Assembly: GCF_004217045.1 (NCBI RefSeq)
Contig: NZ_SGXM01000001.1
Location: 930,001-994,000 of the forward strand
From: Cupriavidus agavae
GTDB lineage: Bacteria > Pseudomonadota > Gammaproteobacteria > Burkholderiales > Burkholderiaceae
Direction of reading: 5' to 3'
Length of the DNA: 64,000 nt
The notes beneath the pieces were generated by a model that was not told the DNA's origin, did not search any database, and worked only from the letters and a program-made list of their open reading frames with translations. The position numbers were made by a program, and so were the translations under genes. Positions 8,407 to 17,500 of the stretch are shown here, in pieces (positions within the stretch are counted from its first letter, which is position 1; every line of letters begins with the position of its first letter).

Positions 8407-9689
8407 GATGTTTGGCCGATGAGGTTGGAGGTGGTTTCCGGGCGTTCGCCGCGACTGCTGTAGTGCATCCAGACCAGGCTCACGCAGACCGTGCCGTACA
8501 TCAGCATGAAGCAGCTGCTGCCGATGCCGGTCAGGTCGGCCAGCGCGCCGAACATGATCGGCAGGACAAAGCCGCCCAGGCCGCCGGCCAGCCCCACCAC
8601 GCCGGAGACGGCGCCGATGTTGTGGGTGAAGTCGTTGGAGATGAACTTGAAGACCGACGCCTTGCCGATGGCGAACGCGATGCCCACCACGAACATCAGG
8701 ACCGTGAACAGCGTGGGCGTCAGCGCGATGTGGAACGACTGCGGGCCGGTGGCGGTGTGGATCGTGAAATCGGTCTTCGGGTAGCTGAGCAGGAAGAACG
8801 CCACCCAGCTGACCCACATCACCCACCAGGTGGTGCGGTGGGCGCCGTAGCGGTCGGAGATCCAGCCGCCGATGGCGCGCAGCACGCCGCCCGGCAGCGA
8901 GAAGCAGGCGGCCAGGAAGGCGGCCGTCTTGATGTCGAAGCCGTACTCGCCGATGTAGTACTTGGTCATCCACAGCGCCAGCGCCACGTAGCCGCCGAAC
9001 ACCACGGAGTAGTACTGGGAATAGCGCCAGACGCGCGGATCGCGCAGCATGGCCACCTGGGCACGCCAGCCCGACGACGATGCCGAGAGGTGCGCCGGGT
9101 TGCTGCGCGAGAACACCCAGAACAGGATGGCCGTGACCAGCATCGCCACCGAGTACACCTTGGGCACGATTTCCCAGGTGCCGGCCGCCAGGATCAGCAC
9201 CGGCGCCACGAACTTGGTCAGTGCCGCGCCCGAGTTGCCGGCGCCGAAGATGCCCATGGCCAGCCCCTGGCGCGAACGTGGGAACCAGCGTGCCACATAG
9301 GGCGTGCCCACCGAGAACGAGCCGCCCGCCAGGCCCACGAACAGGCCCAGCACCAGCAGTTGCCAGAACGTGTGGACATAGGAAATCAGCCAGATCGGCA
9401 CCACTGTCAGCAGCATCAGCACGAAGAACACGATGCGGCCGCCGTAGCGGTCGGTCCAGATGCCCAGCGGCACGCGCACCAGCGACCCGCTCAGCACGGG
9501 CGTGGCCGCCAGCAGGCCGAATTCGGTATCGCTGAGCCCCAGTTCGGCCTTGAGCGGGATACCGAGCACGGCAAACATCATCCAGATGGCAAAGCAGATG
9601 GTGAACGCGAAGGTGCTGGACCAGAGGGTCATCCAGGCCCCGGACGGGACCGGCGCAGCGGTTGGGGAAGGGTGGTTGGCGGTGGACAT
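8403..9689 (-). CDS. narK1: nitrate transporter, NarK1-type MFS transporter
   Basis: A 428-residue MFS protein of the nitrate/nitrite porter family, with the signature segments GLAGGSFSVGTPYVARWFPR and GIFGAGNSGAALTKF. NarK1-type proteins are thought to import nitrate with protons, which starts nitrate respiration before nitrite is available for exchange. The start chosen is the ATG at 9689 (MSTANHPSP). A GTG six codons upstream at 9707 is open but has no ribosome site. It is the first gene of the nar operon. No FNR box was found in the 150 bp upstream. Confidence 0.92.
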   Translation of the reverse strand: MSTANHPSPTAAPVPSGAWMTLWSSTFAFTICFAIWMMFAVLGIPLKAELGLSDTEFGLLAATPVLSGSLVRVPLGIWTDRYGGRIVFFVLMLLTVVPIWLISYVHTFWQLLVLGLFVGLAGGSFSVGTPYVARWFPRSRQGLAMGIFGAGNSGAALTKFVAPVLILAAGTWEIVPKVYSVAMLVTAILFWVFSRSNPAHLSASSSGWRAQVAMLRDPRVWRYSQYYSVVFGGYVALALWMTKYYIGEYGFDIKTAAFLAACFSLPGGVLRAIGGWISDRYGAHRTTWWVMWVSWVAFFLLSYPKTDFTIHTATGPQSFHIALTPTLFTVLMFVVGIAFAIGKASVFKFISNDFTHNIGAVSGVVGLAGGLGGFVLPIMFGALADLTGIGSSCFMLMYGTVCVSLVWMHYSSRGERPETTSNLIGQTS

Positions 9690-9795
9690 GGCCGTTTCCG
9701 GAGTCACTTTGAAGAGTGATGCCAGAGTAGGCCGATGACGGGCAGGCGCCTATTCGTCGGGCGAGGAGGGTGGGCCCACGCGGGGTAGGTGGGTG

Positions 9796-9818
9796 GAACT
9801 AGGTCGGAAGAACTAGGT
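9796..9818. repeat. 9-bp direct repeat upstream of narK1
   Basis: GAACTAGGT occurs at 9796-9804 and again at 9810-9818 with five bases between, a 14-bp period. It is about 110-130 bp before the narK1 start. It could be a regulator site or chance; nothing ties it to a known protein. Confidence 0.4.
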
Positions 9819-9842
9819 GGGGGGGCATCTCTCCCTCTCGGT

Positions 9843-9879
9843 TTGCTCCCCTCTCCCACTTCATGGGAGAGGGGAGCAA
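9843..9879. repeat. REP-like palindrome between narK1 and the 861-codon gene
   Basis: A perfect 16-bp stem (TTGCTCCCCTCTCCCA at 9843-9858 and its complement at 9864-9879) encloses a five-base loop. It is the longest and best-preserved copy of the repeat family in this window. It lies 31 bp past the stop of the upstream minus-strand gene, so its transcript would form a stable 3' hairpin, though no T-run follows. Confidence 0.85.
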
Positions 9880-9909
9880 GACCGGCGAAGAGTGCGATTC
9901 AAATACCAA

Positions 9910-12495
9910 TCACCGACAAACCTTCCGCCCCGGCTTCGGCCGGCGCAGCACCTTCGGTGTTCCTTGCCCGACCGCATCGCCGTCGAAGCGGATCGGCTGG
10001 TTCATGTACGCCGCCAGCTTGTCACGCACGAACGAGGTGTCGTCGCCCACGGTCGAGATGATCCCGGTGGTGGCGCCGCCGCCCAGCAGCATCGTAAAAA
10101 TGCCACGGAACGGGAAGTCGCCGTAGGCCGGCACGCTCACGTCGAACGGCTCGGAGCGCTGGAACATGTCCTCGGCGGTGTTGCCCATGGCCCAGTGGAA
10201 CGCCTGCGGGAACGGCAGCGCGACGATCTTCGGGTTGATGTTGTGGTAGTCCGACCCGATGGCCGCATCGCCAAAGATATAGGTGCCCCCGGTGCCCCAG
10301 TTCTGGGTGTCGAAGTCGTAGTTGACCGCATCGCTGACCAGCGGCGCGTGGCTGGCCGGAATCTGCCACGGCATGATCGGGAACTTCAGGTCGCGGCTCA
10401 GGCCCGCGCAGAAGTCGAAGAAGCGGTCCCACTCGTGCGTCCAGTAGCAGTAGCCGTTGGCGTAGCTGCGGATCGTAAAGTCATCGGCTTCGTAGCGGTC
10501 CACGGCCAGGAAGTCGGGCACGTCGGGGCCGGAATGGACCCGCATCTCGCGGATGAAGGCGGCCGTCGCCAGCGCGTTGTTGCGCGGCTCGTCGCCCGAG
10601 GCGTAGATCCATTCCGAGGCACCCACGCCCCACAGGTTGACCTGCCAGCCGAACGTCACGGCCGGCGCCACGGTGCGGAACAGCCAGTTCACGGCCGCCA
10701 CGTAGCCACGGATGTTCTCCTCGATGTGCGCGGGAATCGTGGCTTGCACCTTCCAGTGGTCGAGCGCCATGCGCAGCGGCTCGCGTACCGGCATCGCGTA
10801 GGTGGGCCCGAAGCCGCCCTGCTGGCAGGCGCCGAGGAAGTCGGGGTTGATCACGTAGCCGGCCGGCACGGGGTGGTCGGCGTCGATATGGTCGTTGACC
10901 AGGTTCAGCGACAGGATCAGGTTGCCGAAGCTGTGCGCCAGCCCCTGCAGGTTGGCGAGCTGCGTCGGGGTGTCGCCCAGCGACAGGTTGCAGGTGTACG
11001 ACACGATCACCGGCAGCACCTTGTGGCCGCCGCCGATCTGCCGCTCCACGTCGCGCGCCAGCAGCACCGTGGCCGTGGTCTGGTTGTCCGAGGTCAGGTA
11101 GACGTTGGCATCGCCGGCGCCGTCGAAGCCGGCGTACTTGAACACCGACGAGGCCCGCGCCGCCACGAAATCGGCCGCGTTGCCCGGCGTCAGGTCGGCG
11201 CAGCCGCCAAAGCTCAGGAAGTCGGGGAAGCCCTTCACGTTGAGGTTGGCGCCCCGGGCCACGTCGATTACCAGGCGTGCCGTGCCGTTGGGCAGTACCA
11301 GCAGCTCGGCGGGCGTGAAGACGTTGTGCACCGTGCCGTCGATGATGAAATCGGAGATCTCCACGTCATAGTGCTGCGGTTGCACGGGCACGGCCAGTTC
11401 GTGGATATGGGTGCCCGCCCGCAGGTGGAAATCCTGCGTGTAGGTCATGTTCGGGGCCACCAGCCGCACGGTGATGGGCGTGCTGACCGTCACGTCGGAG
11501 GTGATGAAGATCGGCAGTTTTACGTAGCCGTTGGTGTCCACGGCGGTGGACACCATCTCGTTGGCCATGAACAGCACCGTCTCCACGGCCGTCGTCAGGT
11601 TGCGCAGCTTGGGCGGGAAGCTGTAGCGCACGTTGTTCAGGCTGATCGTCCGCACGGACACATCGACGGGCCCAGCGGTCGGCAGGCCGGTCAGGGGCAG
11701 CATGCTGCCCGGCGCCAGTCCCACCTCGGCCAGTGCCTCGCCGGTGTTGCGGACCACCACCGAGATGTCGAGCTCCTCGTCGTCGAGCACGGGAATCGGG
11801 CCGGCGGCCAGGTCCAGCCGGGCGTAGTGCCGGGCCGCGCCGTACTCGATGACCACCACCGCGGTGCCGCCGGCCGGCAGCGAGATGGCGGCCGGGTGGA
11901 CCGTGGCGTCGGCCACCACCGTGTACGCGTGGTTGGCCAGCGGGCTGACCGAGACCTGGTAATTGCCGCTGGGCAGCGAGATCGGGGTCGTGGTGCCCGG
12001 CGACACCGCCTGCACGTGGCTCTGCGAGCCCTCGGTGAAGGTGATGGTCTGGGCCACCGAGTACAGGGCCGGGTCGGGCGCCGACGAGGTCTGCACGCGC
12101 ACTGTGCCGTTGGTGTTCGGCAGGTCATCGGCGGCCAGCGCGAACGACGCCAGGTAGGTGGACGCATCGGCGCCGGTCAGGTCGCCGTTGATGCCGATCA
12201 TCACCTTGTCGGTGGAGACGAACGAATAGGAGTTGCCGAACTCGATCTCGGCCTGGACATTCCAGTTCTGTCCGTCCACCTGCTGGTTGGCGGTCTCCGC
12301 CGTGGTGGGCGTCCATGTCTGGAGCTGGAGATTGAAGTCGGTCGGCTGCACGGCCGCGGGGGACCGGAACTTGAGGCCGAGAAAGCGCTCGATCCGGACG
12401 GGGCTGCCGTCGCTGTTGCGGATATTGGAGATCGAGATCACGCCATACCACTGCGACGCGCCGCTCTCCACCTTGATATCGAAAAGAATTGCCAT
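9910..12495 (-). CDS. 861-residue protein with beta-rich N-terminal half and possible glycosidase-like C-terminal half
   Basis: I do not recognise this protein with certainty. Residues 1 to about 420 look like successive beta-sandwich or immunoglobulin-like modules (many V/T/S alternations, PSGNYQVSVSPLANHAYTVVAD). Residues of about 430-850 contain motifs seen in TIM-barrel glycoside hydrolases: FLSFGGCADL, VINPDFLGAC, FLAVDRYEADDF, FPIMPWQIPASHAP and a conserved acidic/aromatic pattern, which hints at sugar binding or cleavage. There is no signal peptide (MAILFDIKVESGASQWYG), which is odd for such a domain makeup. It is a single-gene unit between two REP-like palindromes, with base composition like its neighbours. 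Function is unknown. Confidence 0.8.
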   Translation of the reverse strand: MAILFDIKVESGASQWYGVISISNIRNSDGSPVRIERFLGLKFRSPAAVQPTDFNLQLQTWTPTTAETANQQVDGQNWNVQAEIEFGNSYSFVSTDKVMIGINGDLTGADASTYLASFALAADDLPNTNGTVRVQTSSAPDPALYSVAQTITFTEGSQSHVQAVSPGTTTPISLPSGNYQVSVSPLANHAYTVVADATVHPAAISLPAGGTAVVVIEYGAARHYARLDLAAGPIPVLDDEELDISVVVRNTGEALAEVGLAPGSMLPLTGLPTAGPVDVSVRTISLNNVRYSFPPKLRNLTTAVETVLFMANEMVSTAVDTNGYVKLPIFITSDVTVSTPITVRLVAPNMTYTQDFHLRAGTHIHELAVPVQPQHYDVEISDFIIDGTVHNVFTPAELLVLPNGTARLVIDVARGANLNVKGFPDFLSFGGCADLTPGNAADFVAARASSVFKYAGFDGAGDANVYLTSDNQTTATVLLARDVERQIGGGHKVLPVIVSYTCNLSLGDTPTQLANLQGLAHSFGNLILSLNLVNDHIDADHPVPAGYVINPDFLGACQQGGFGPTYAMPVREPLRMALDHWKVQATIPAHIEENIRGYVAAVNWLFRTVAPAVTFGWQVNLWGVGASEWIYASGDEPRNNALATAAFIREMRVHSGPDVPDFLAVDRYEADDFTIRSYANGYCYWTHEWDRFFDFCAGLSRDLKFPIMPWQIPASHAPLVSDAVNYDFDTQNWGTGGTYIFGDAAIGSDYHNINPKIVALPFPQAFHWAMGNTAEDMFQRSEPFDVSVPAYGDFPFRGIFTMLLGGGATTGIISTVGDDTSFVRDKLAAYMNQPIRFDGDAVGQGTPKVLRRPKPGRKVCR

Positions 12496-12604
12496 GTTGC
12501 CTGCCTCCGCCTGGTTGTCAACGCGGCGCGCACTGCGCCGGCGTCAGCGCAGATTAGGGGGCAAGGCGGGGGGAGGGAATGGATTGCTGGATGGGTTGTC
12601 TTTC

Positions 12605-12634
12605 CTCCCCCGCGCAGGCGGGAGAGGGGCGGGA
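12605..12634. repeat. degenerate REP-like palindrome
   Basis: CCTCCCCCGC and GCGGGAGAGG face each other across a short loop, with one mismatch in the stem, followed by a second partial GCGGGAGAGG copy. It lies between the yggX stop and the start of the 861-codon gene. It belongs to the same family as the palindromes at 992, 9843, 18653, 29326 and 63006. Confidence 0.6.
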
Positions 12635-12664
12635 GAGGAGGCGGGACGAAGGCGGCGCCAGGCG

Positions 12665-12940
12665 TTACGCCGAGGGCGGCGGCGTGTAGCCCATTGCCTG
12701 GTCGGCGCCTTCACCGAAGAAATACTTCTCGGTCTGCTTGAGCAGGTACTGGCGCGCGCGGGTGTCGGCCATGTTGAGGCGGTTCTCGTTGATCAGCATC
12801 GTCTGGTGCTTGAGCCAGCCGGCCCAGGCTTCCTTCGAGACGTTCTGCCAGAGCTTCTTGCCGAGTTCGCCCGGCAGCGGCGGGAAGTCGAGGCCTTCGG
12901 CTTCCTTGTTCAGTTTGACGCAATGGACCATGCGGGCCAT
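12665..12940 (-). CDS. yggX: Fe(2+)-trafficking / oxidative damage protection protein, YggX family
   Basis: A 91-residue cytoplasmic protein starting [20 protein letters not shown], with the invariant Cys7 and the segment [22 protein letters not shown] that define the family. Members protect iron-sulfur enzymes from oxidative damage and may carry ferrous iron. The ATG at 12940 is preceded by AAGGAG at good spacing; an open frame of 13 codons upstream is not conserved in style. The gene is 111 bp downstream of argA on the same strand. Confidence 0.95.
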   Translation of the reverse strand: MARMVHCVKLNKEAEGLDFPPLPGELGKKLWQNVSKEAWAGWLKHQTMLINENRLNMADTRARQYLLKQTEKYFFGEGADQAMGYTPPPSA

Positions 12941-13051
12941 GAGGGACTCCTTCTTTTCAGTGGGCGCTATTGTAGCCAAGCTCGCGGGGCGGGGCAGCGG
13001 CGGCCGCCCATGCCCCTGCGGCTCATGTTGTCATTCCGGTTCAGGCGACAC

Positions 13052-14515
13052 CTACAGCTTCTTCATCAGCACCATCGACTTGCGCTGCCAGTTGTAGAGC
13101 TTGCGCTTGTCTTCGGGCAGGTCGTCCACGCTGGCGTGCACGAAACCCCGCTTCAGGAACCAGTGCTCGGTGCGCGTGGTGAGCACGAACAGCCGCTCCA
13201 GCCCCAGCGTGCGGGCGCGGCGCTCGATGCGCTTGAGCAGCCGCTCGCCGTCGCCGGTGCCCTGGGCCTCGGCCGACACGGTCAGGCAGGCCATCTCGCC
13301 CATGTTCTCGCGCGGGAATTCGTACAGCGCGGCGCAGCCGAACAGCACGTTATCGTGTTCGATGACCGAGAACTTGTCGATATCGCGCTCGATCAGGTGG
13401 CGTCCGCGCGGCACCAGCGTGCCGTCGGCCTCCAGCGGGGCAATCAGCTGGAGGATGCCGCCCACGTCGTCCAGCGTGGCTTCGCGCAGGCTTTCCAGGT
13501 CGGTATCGGACACCATCGTGCCCACGCCATCATGCAGGAACAGTTCCAGCAGCACCGAGCCGTCCAGGTCGAACGGGATCAGGTGGGCACGCGGCACGCC
13601 ATTGCGCAGCGCCTTGACCAGATGTTCGAGGTAGTAGGCCACGTCGGGCGGCAGGTGGTTGTTCTGCAGCCGCTCCATGGCGGTGCGCAGAGACATTTCC
13701 TTCATCAGCTTGCCCACCGCGTCCGGCACGCCGGGCACCTCGGTGATGTAGATCAGCTTGTCGGCCTTGAGCGCGCTGGCCGTGGCGCTGGCCACGTCTT
13801 CCATCGACAGGTTGAACGCCTGCCCGGTGGGCGAGAAGCCCAGCGGCGACAGCAGTACCACCTTGCCGTGCGAGAGCGACATGCGCATGGATTCGTCGTC
13901 CACCTTGCGCACCAGCCCGGTGTGCTGGTAATCCACCCCGTTGACGATGCCCACCGGCCGCGCCGTGATGAAGTTGCCCGAGATCACCGAGAGCTGGGCG
14001 CCGGCCATCGGCGTATTCGGCAGGCCCTGGCTGAACGCGGCCTCGATGTCCAGGCGCAGTTCGCCGGCGGCTTCCTTGGCGCATTCGAGCGCCGCGTTGT
14101 CGGTGATGCGCACCCCGTCGGCGTACTGCGACTGCACGTTGCGCAGCGCAAGCTGCTCTTCCACCTGCGGGCGCGAGCCGAACACCAGCACCACGTGCAT
14201 GCCCATGGCATGGAGCAGCGCCACGTCGTTGACCAGCGCGTTGAGCACGCCGGCCTTGACCAGTTCGCCGCTGAACGCGATCACGAAGGTCTTGCCGCGG
14301 AACGTGTGGATATACGGGGCGACGGCACGCAGCCAGTCGACGAACTGCTGCTGGTCCGGCGCGCCTGCCTCGGCCAGGTCGGCACCGGCGGCGGCGGACG
14401 GAATCGGGGTGGCCGGCGCGCTGACTTCGGAGAGCGGGGCGGGCGGGGCGTCGGGCGGCACGGGGGCGGCGGCAGGATCGGGGTCCTGCCCGGGGGAGTC
14501 GGTTCTGGCGTTCAT
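13052..14515 (-). CDS. argA: N-acetylglutamate synthase (amino-acid N-acetyltransferase)
   Basis: A 487-residue enzyme that acetylates glutamate with acetyl-CoA, the first step of arginine synthesis. After an unusual 55-residue Pro/Ala/Asp-rich lead comes an amino-acid kinase-like domain (residues about 60-330, HVVLVFGSRPQVEEQL, GLVRKVDDESMR) that in this family binds arginine for feedback control. The C-terminus (about 340-487) is a GNAT acetyltransferase fold (FGCAALYEFPRENMGEMACL). The start at 14515 sits seven bases from a palindromic TATAAT shared with hrpA, suggesting a leaderless or nearly leaderless message. No ribosome site is visible. Confidence 0.94.
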   Translation of the reverse strand: MNARTDSPGQDPDPAAAPVPPDAPPAPLSEVSAPATPIPSAAAGADLAEAGAPDQQQFVDWLRAVAPYIHTFRGKTFVIAFSGELVKAGVLNALVNDVALLHAMGMHVVLVFGSRPQVEEQLALRNVQSQYADGVRITDNAALECAKEAAGELRLDIEAAFSQGLPNTPMAGAQLSVISGNFITARPVGIVNGVDYQHTGLVRKVDDESMRMSLSHGKVVLLSPLGFSPTGQAFNLSMEDVASATASALKADKLIYITEVPGVPDAVGKLMKEMSLRTAMERLQNNHLPPDVAYYLEHLVKALRNGVPRAHLIPFDLDGSVLLELFLHDGVGTMVSDTDLESLREATLDDVGGILQLIAPLEADGTLVPRGRHLIERDIDKFSVIEHDNVLFGCAALYEFPRENMGEMACLTVSAEAQGTGDGERLLKRIERRARTLGLERLFVLTTRTEHWFLKRGFVHASVDDLPEDKRKLYNWQRKSMVLMKKL

Positions 14516-14520
14516 GCGGC

Positions 14521-14532
14521 GGATTATAATCC
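14521..14532. promoter_or_regulatory. self-complementary -10 element shared by argA and hrpA
   Basis: The 12-mer GGATTATAATCC is its own reverse complement, so TATAAT reads on both strands (14525-14530 plus, 14528-14523 minus). The argA ATG is seven bases from one side and the hrpA ATG eight bases from the other. Transcription would therefore begin at or next to each start codon. No convincing -35 box was seen on either strand. Confidence 0.55.
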
Positions 14533-14538
14533 CGGCCA

Positions 14539-17500
14539 ATGTCAGCACAACGCCCCGCCAAACCTGCCCCGGCCAAGCCCGCCGTGGCCCCCTCGAAACC
14601 GGCCAGCCAGCAGCCCGCCCCGCGCGATGCGGGCGGTGCCCGGCCGCCCCGCCCGCCGCAGTCCCGTCCGCCCCGGCCGCCCCGGCCGCCCCGGCCGCCC
14701 CGGGCCGCGCACCCGGCCGATGGCGCGCCGCGCGAGGCCCGTGAAGCCCGTGAAGCCCGTGAAACGCGCGAGCCGCGTCCGCCACGCGCGCCGCAGCCGG
14801 TACGCCTGGCCAATCCGCTGCCCGACATCACGTTCCCCGAGGCGCTGCCGGTCTCGGCCCGCCGCGACGAGATCGCGCAGGCCATGCTGGCCAACCAGGT
14901 GGTGATCGTCTCGGGCGAGACCGGTTCGGGCAAGACCACGCAACTGCCGAAGATCGCGCTGTCGATCGGACGCGGCCCCGCCCGGGAGGGCAAGCCCGGC
15001 GGCGGGCTGATCGGCCACACCCAGCCCCGGCGGATCGCGGCCACCTCCACGGCCAAGCGGATCGCCCAGGAGCTGGGCACGCCGGTGGGCGAGCACGTGG
15101 GCTATCAGGTGCGGTTCAACGACGCGATGTCGGCCGGCGCCTCGGTCAAGCTGATGACCGACGGCATCTTGCTGGCCGAGACGCAGAACGACCCGCTGCT
15201 GCGCGCCTACGACACGATCATCATCGACGAGGCGCACGAGCGCAGCCTCAACATCGACTTCCTGATCGGCTACCTGCGCCAGATCCTGCCCAAGCGGCCC
15301 GATCTCAAGGTCATCATCACGTCCGCGACGATCGACGCGAAGCGCTTTGCCGAGCATTTCGCGCGCGATGGCAAGCCGGCGCCGGTCATCGAGGTCAGCG
15401 GGCGGCTGTACCCGGTGGAGGTCCGCTACCGCCCGATCCAGCAGGACAAGCCGGCCGACGCCCCCGCCAGGCCGGAGAAGTCAGAAAGATCTGAAAAATC
15501 CGAGAAAGCCCGCGAGCGTGACCTGTTCGACGGCATCGTCGATGCGGTGGACGAACTGTGCCGGCTCGGCCCCGGCGACGTACTGGTCTTCCTGCCCGGC
15601 GAGCGCGAGATCCGCGAGGCCGCCGAGGCGCTGCGCAAGCACCATCCGCCGCATACCGAGATCCTGCCGCTGTTCGCGCGGCTCTCGGTCCAGGAGCAGG
15701 AGCGCGTGTTCCGGCCGTCCAACGCCCGGCGTATCGTGCTGGCGACCAATGTGGCGGAAACATCGCTTACGGTGCCCGGCATCCGTTACGTCGTCGATAC
15801 CGGCCTGGCGCGCGTCAAGCGCTATTCGTACCGCAACAAGGTGGAGCAACTGCAGATCGAGTCGATCTCGCAGGCCGCCGCCAACCAGCGCGCGGGCCGT
15901 TGCGGCCGGGTGGCCGATGGCGTCTGCATCCGCCTGTACGAGGAAAGCGACTATCAGGGACGCCCGCGCTTCACCGATCCGGAAATCCTGCGCTCGTCGC
16001 TGGCCGCCGTGATCCTGCGCATGAAGGCGCTGCGGCTGACCGATATCGAGTCGTTCCCGTTCATCGAGCCGCCGCTGGGCCGCGCCGTGGCCGATGGCTA
16101 CCAGCTGCTGCAGGAACTGGGCGCGCTCGACGAATCGAACCGGCTCACGCCGACCGGCCGGCAGGTGGCCAAGCTGCCGCTGGACCCCCGCGTGGCCCGC
16201 ATGATCCTGGCCGCCCGCGACCACCAGTGCCTGCGCGAGGTACTGATCATCGCCAGCGCGCTGTCGGTGCAGGACCCGCGCGACCGTCCGCCCGACGCCC
16301 AGGAAGCCGCCGACCAGGCCCACCGCAAGTTCATGGACGAAAAGTCCGAGTTCCTCGGCTGGGTCAAGCTCTGGAAATGGTTCGAGGAGGCGGTGGCCCA
16401 CAAGAAGACCAACCGCCAGTTGCAGGACCAGTGCCGCGCCAGCTTCCTGTCGCACGTGCGGCTGCGCGAGTGGCGTGACGTGCACTCGCAACTGCTGACC
16501 ACGGTCAGCGAGCAGGGCTGGCGCCTGAACGAGACCGAGCCGACCTTCGAGCAGGTGCACAAGGCGCTGCTGACCGGCCTGCTCGGCAACGTGGGCCTCA
16601 AGCTCGACGAGGCCGATGGCAAGGGCCGCGAGTACCTGGGCGCCCGGGGCATCAAGTTCCACCTGTGGCCGGGCTCGCTGATCGCGCGCAAGGTGGGCCG
16701 CTGGATCATCGCCGCCGAACTGGTCGAGACCAGCCGGCTGTTCGCCCGCACGCTGGCGCGCGTGGAGCCCGAGTGGATCGAGCAGGTGGGGCGCCACCTG
16801 CTGAACGTCAGCTGGAGCGAGCCGCACTGGGAGAAGAAGGCCGGGCAGGTGGTGGCCATGGAGCGCGGCACGCTGTACGGCCTGCCCGTGTACCAGCACC
16901 GGCGCGTGCATTTCGGGCCGATGAACCCGAAGGAGGCGCGCGAGCTGTTCATCCGCGGCGCGCTGGTGGAGGGCGAGTTCGATACCCGCCTGCCGTTCTT
17001 CGCGCACAACCAGCGGCTGGTGCGCGAGATCGAGAACCTGGAGCACAAGTCGCGCCGGCAGGACGTGCTGGTGGACGACGCGCTGATCTACGCGTTCTAC
17101 GACCGGGCCATTCCGGCCGACATCCACAACCAGGTGTCGTTCGAGACCTGGTACCAGGCCGAGGCGGCGCAGCAGAAGGACCGCAAGCTGCTGTACCTGA
17201 ACCGCGACGAACTGATGCGGCACGAGGCGGCCGGCATCACCACCGACCTGTTCCCGAAGATCCTGCCCGTGGCCGGCATCGACATGGGTCTGACCTACCA
17301 TTTCGAGCCCGGCAGCCACCGCGACGGCGTGACGCTGACCGTGCCGCTCTACGCGCTGAACCAGGTGCGGCCCGAGCGTGCCGAATGGCTGGTGCCGGGC
17401 ATGATCAAGGAGAAGGTGCACCTGCTGCTGAAATCGCTGCCGCAGAAGCTGCGCCGCCACTGCGTGCCGCTGCCCGAGTACGCGGCCGGGTTTGTCGAGC

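Noticed and set aside
8407-8973. A longer NarK2 starting at 8973
   Set aside because: The upstream part is the shifted frame of narK1 and has no transporter character; the ATG at 8406 overlaps the narK1 stop as in a coupled pair.
9817-12741. A 974-codon plus-strand frame opposite the 861-codon gene
   Set aside because: The minus-strand protein has normal composition and domain-like motifs; the plus-strand one is Arg/His/Val-rich shadow.
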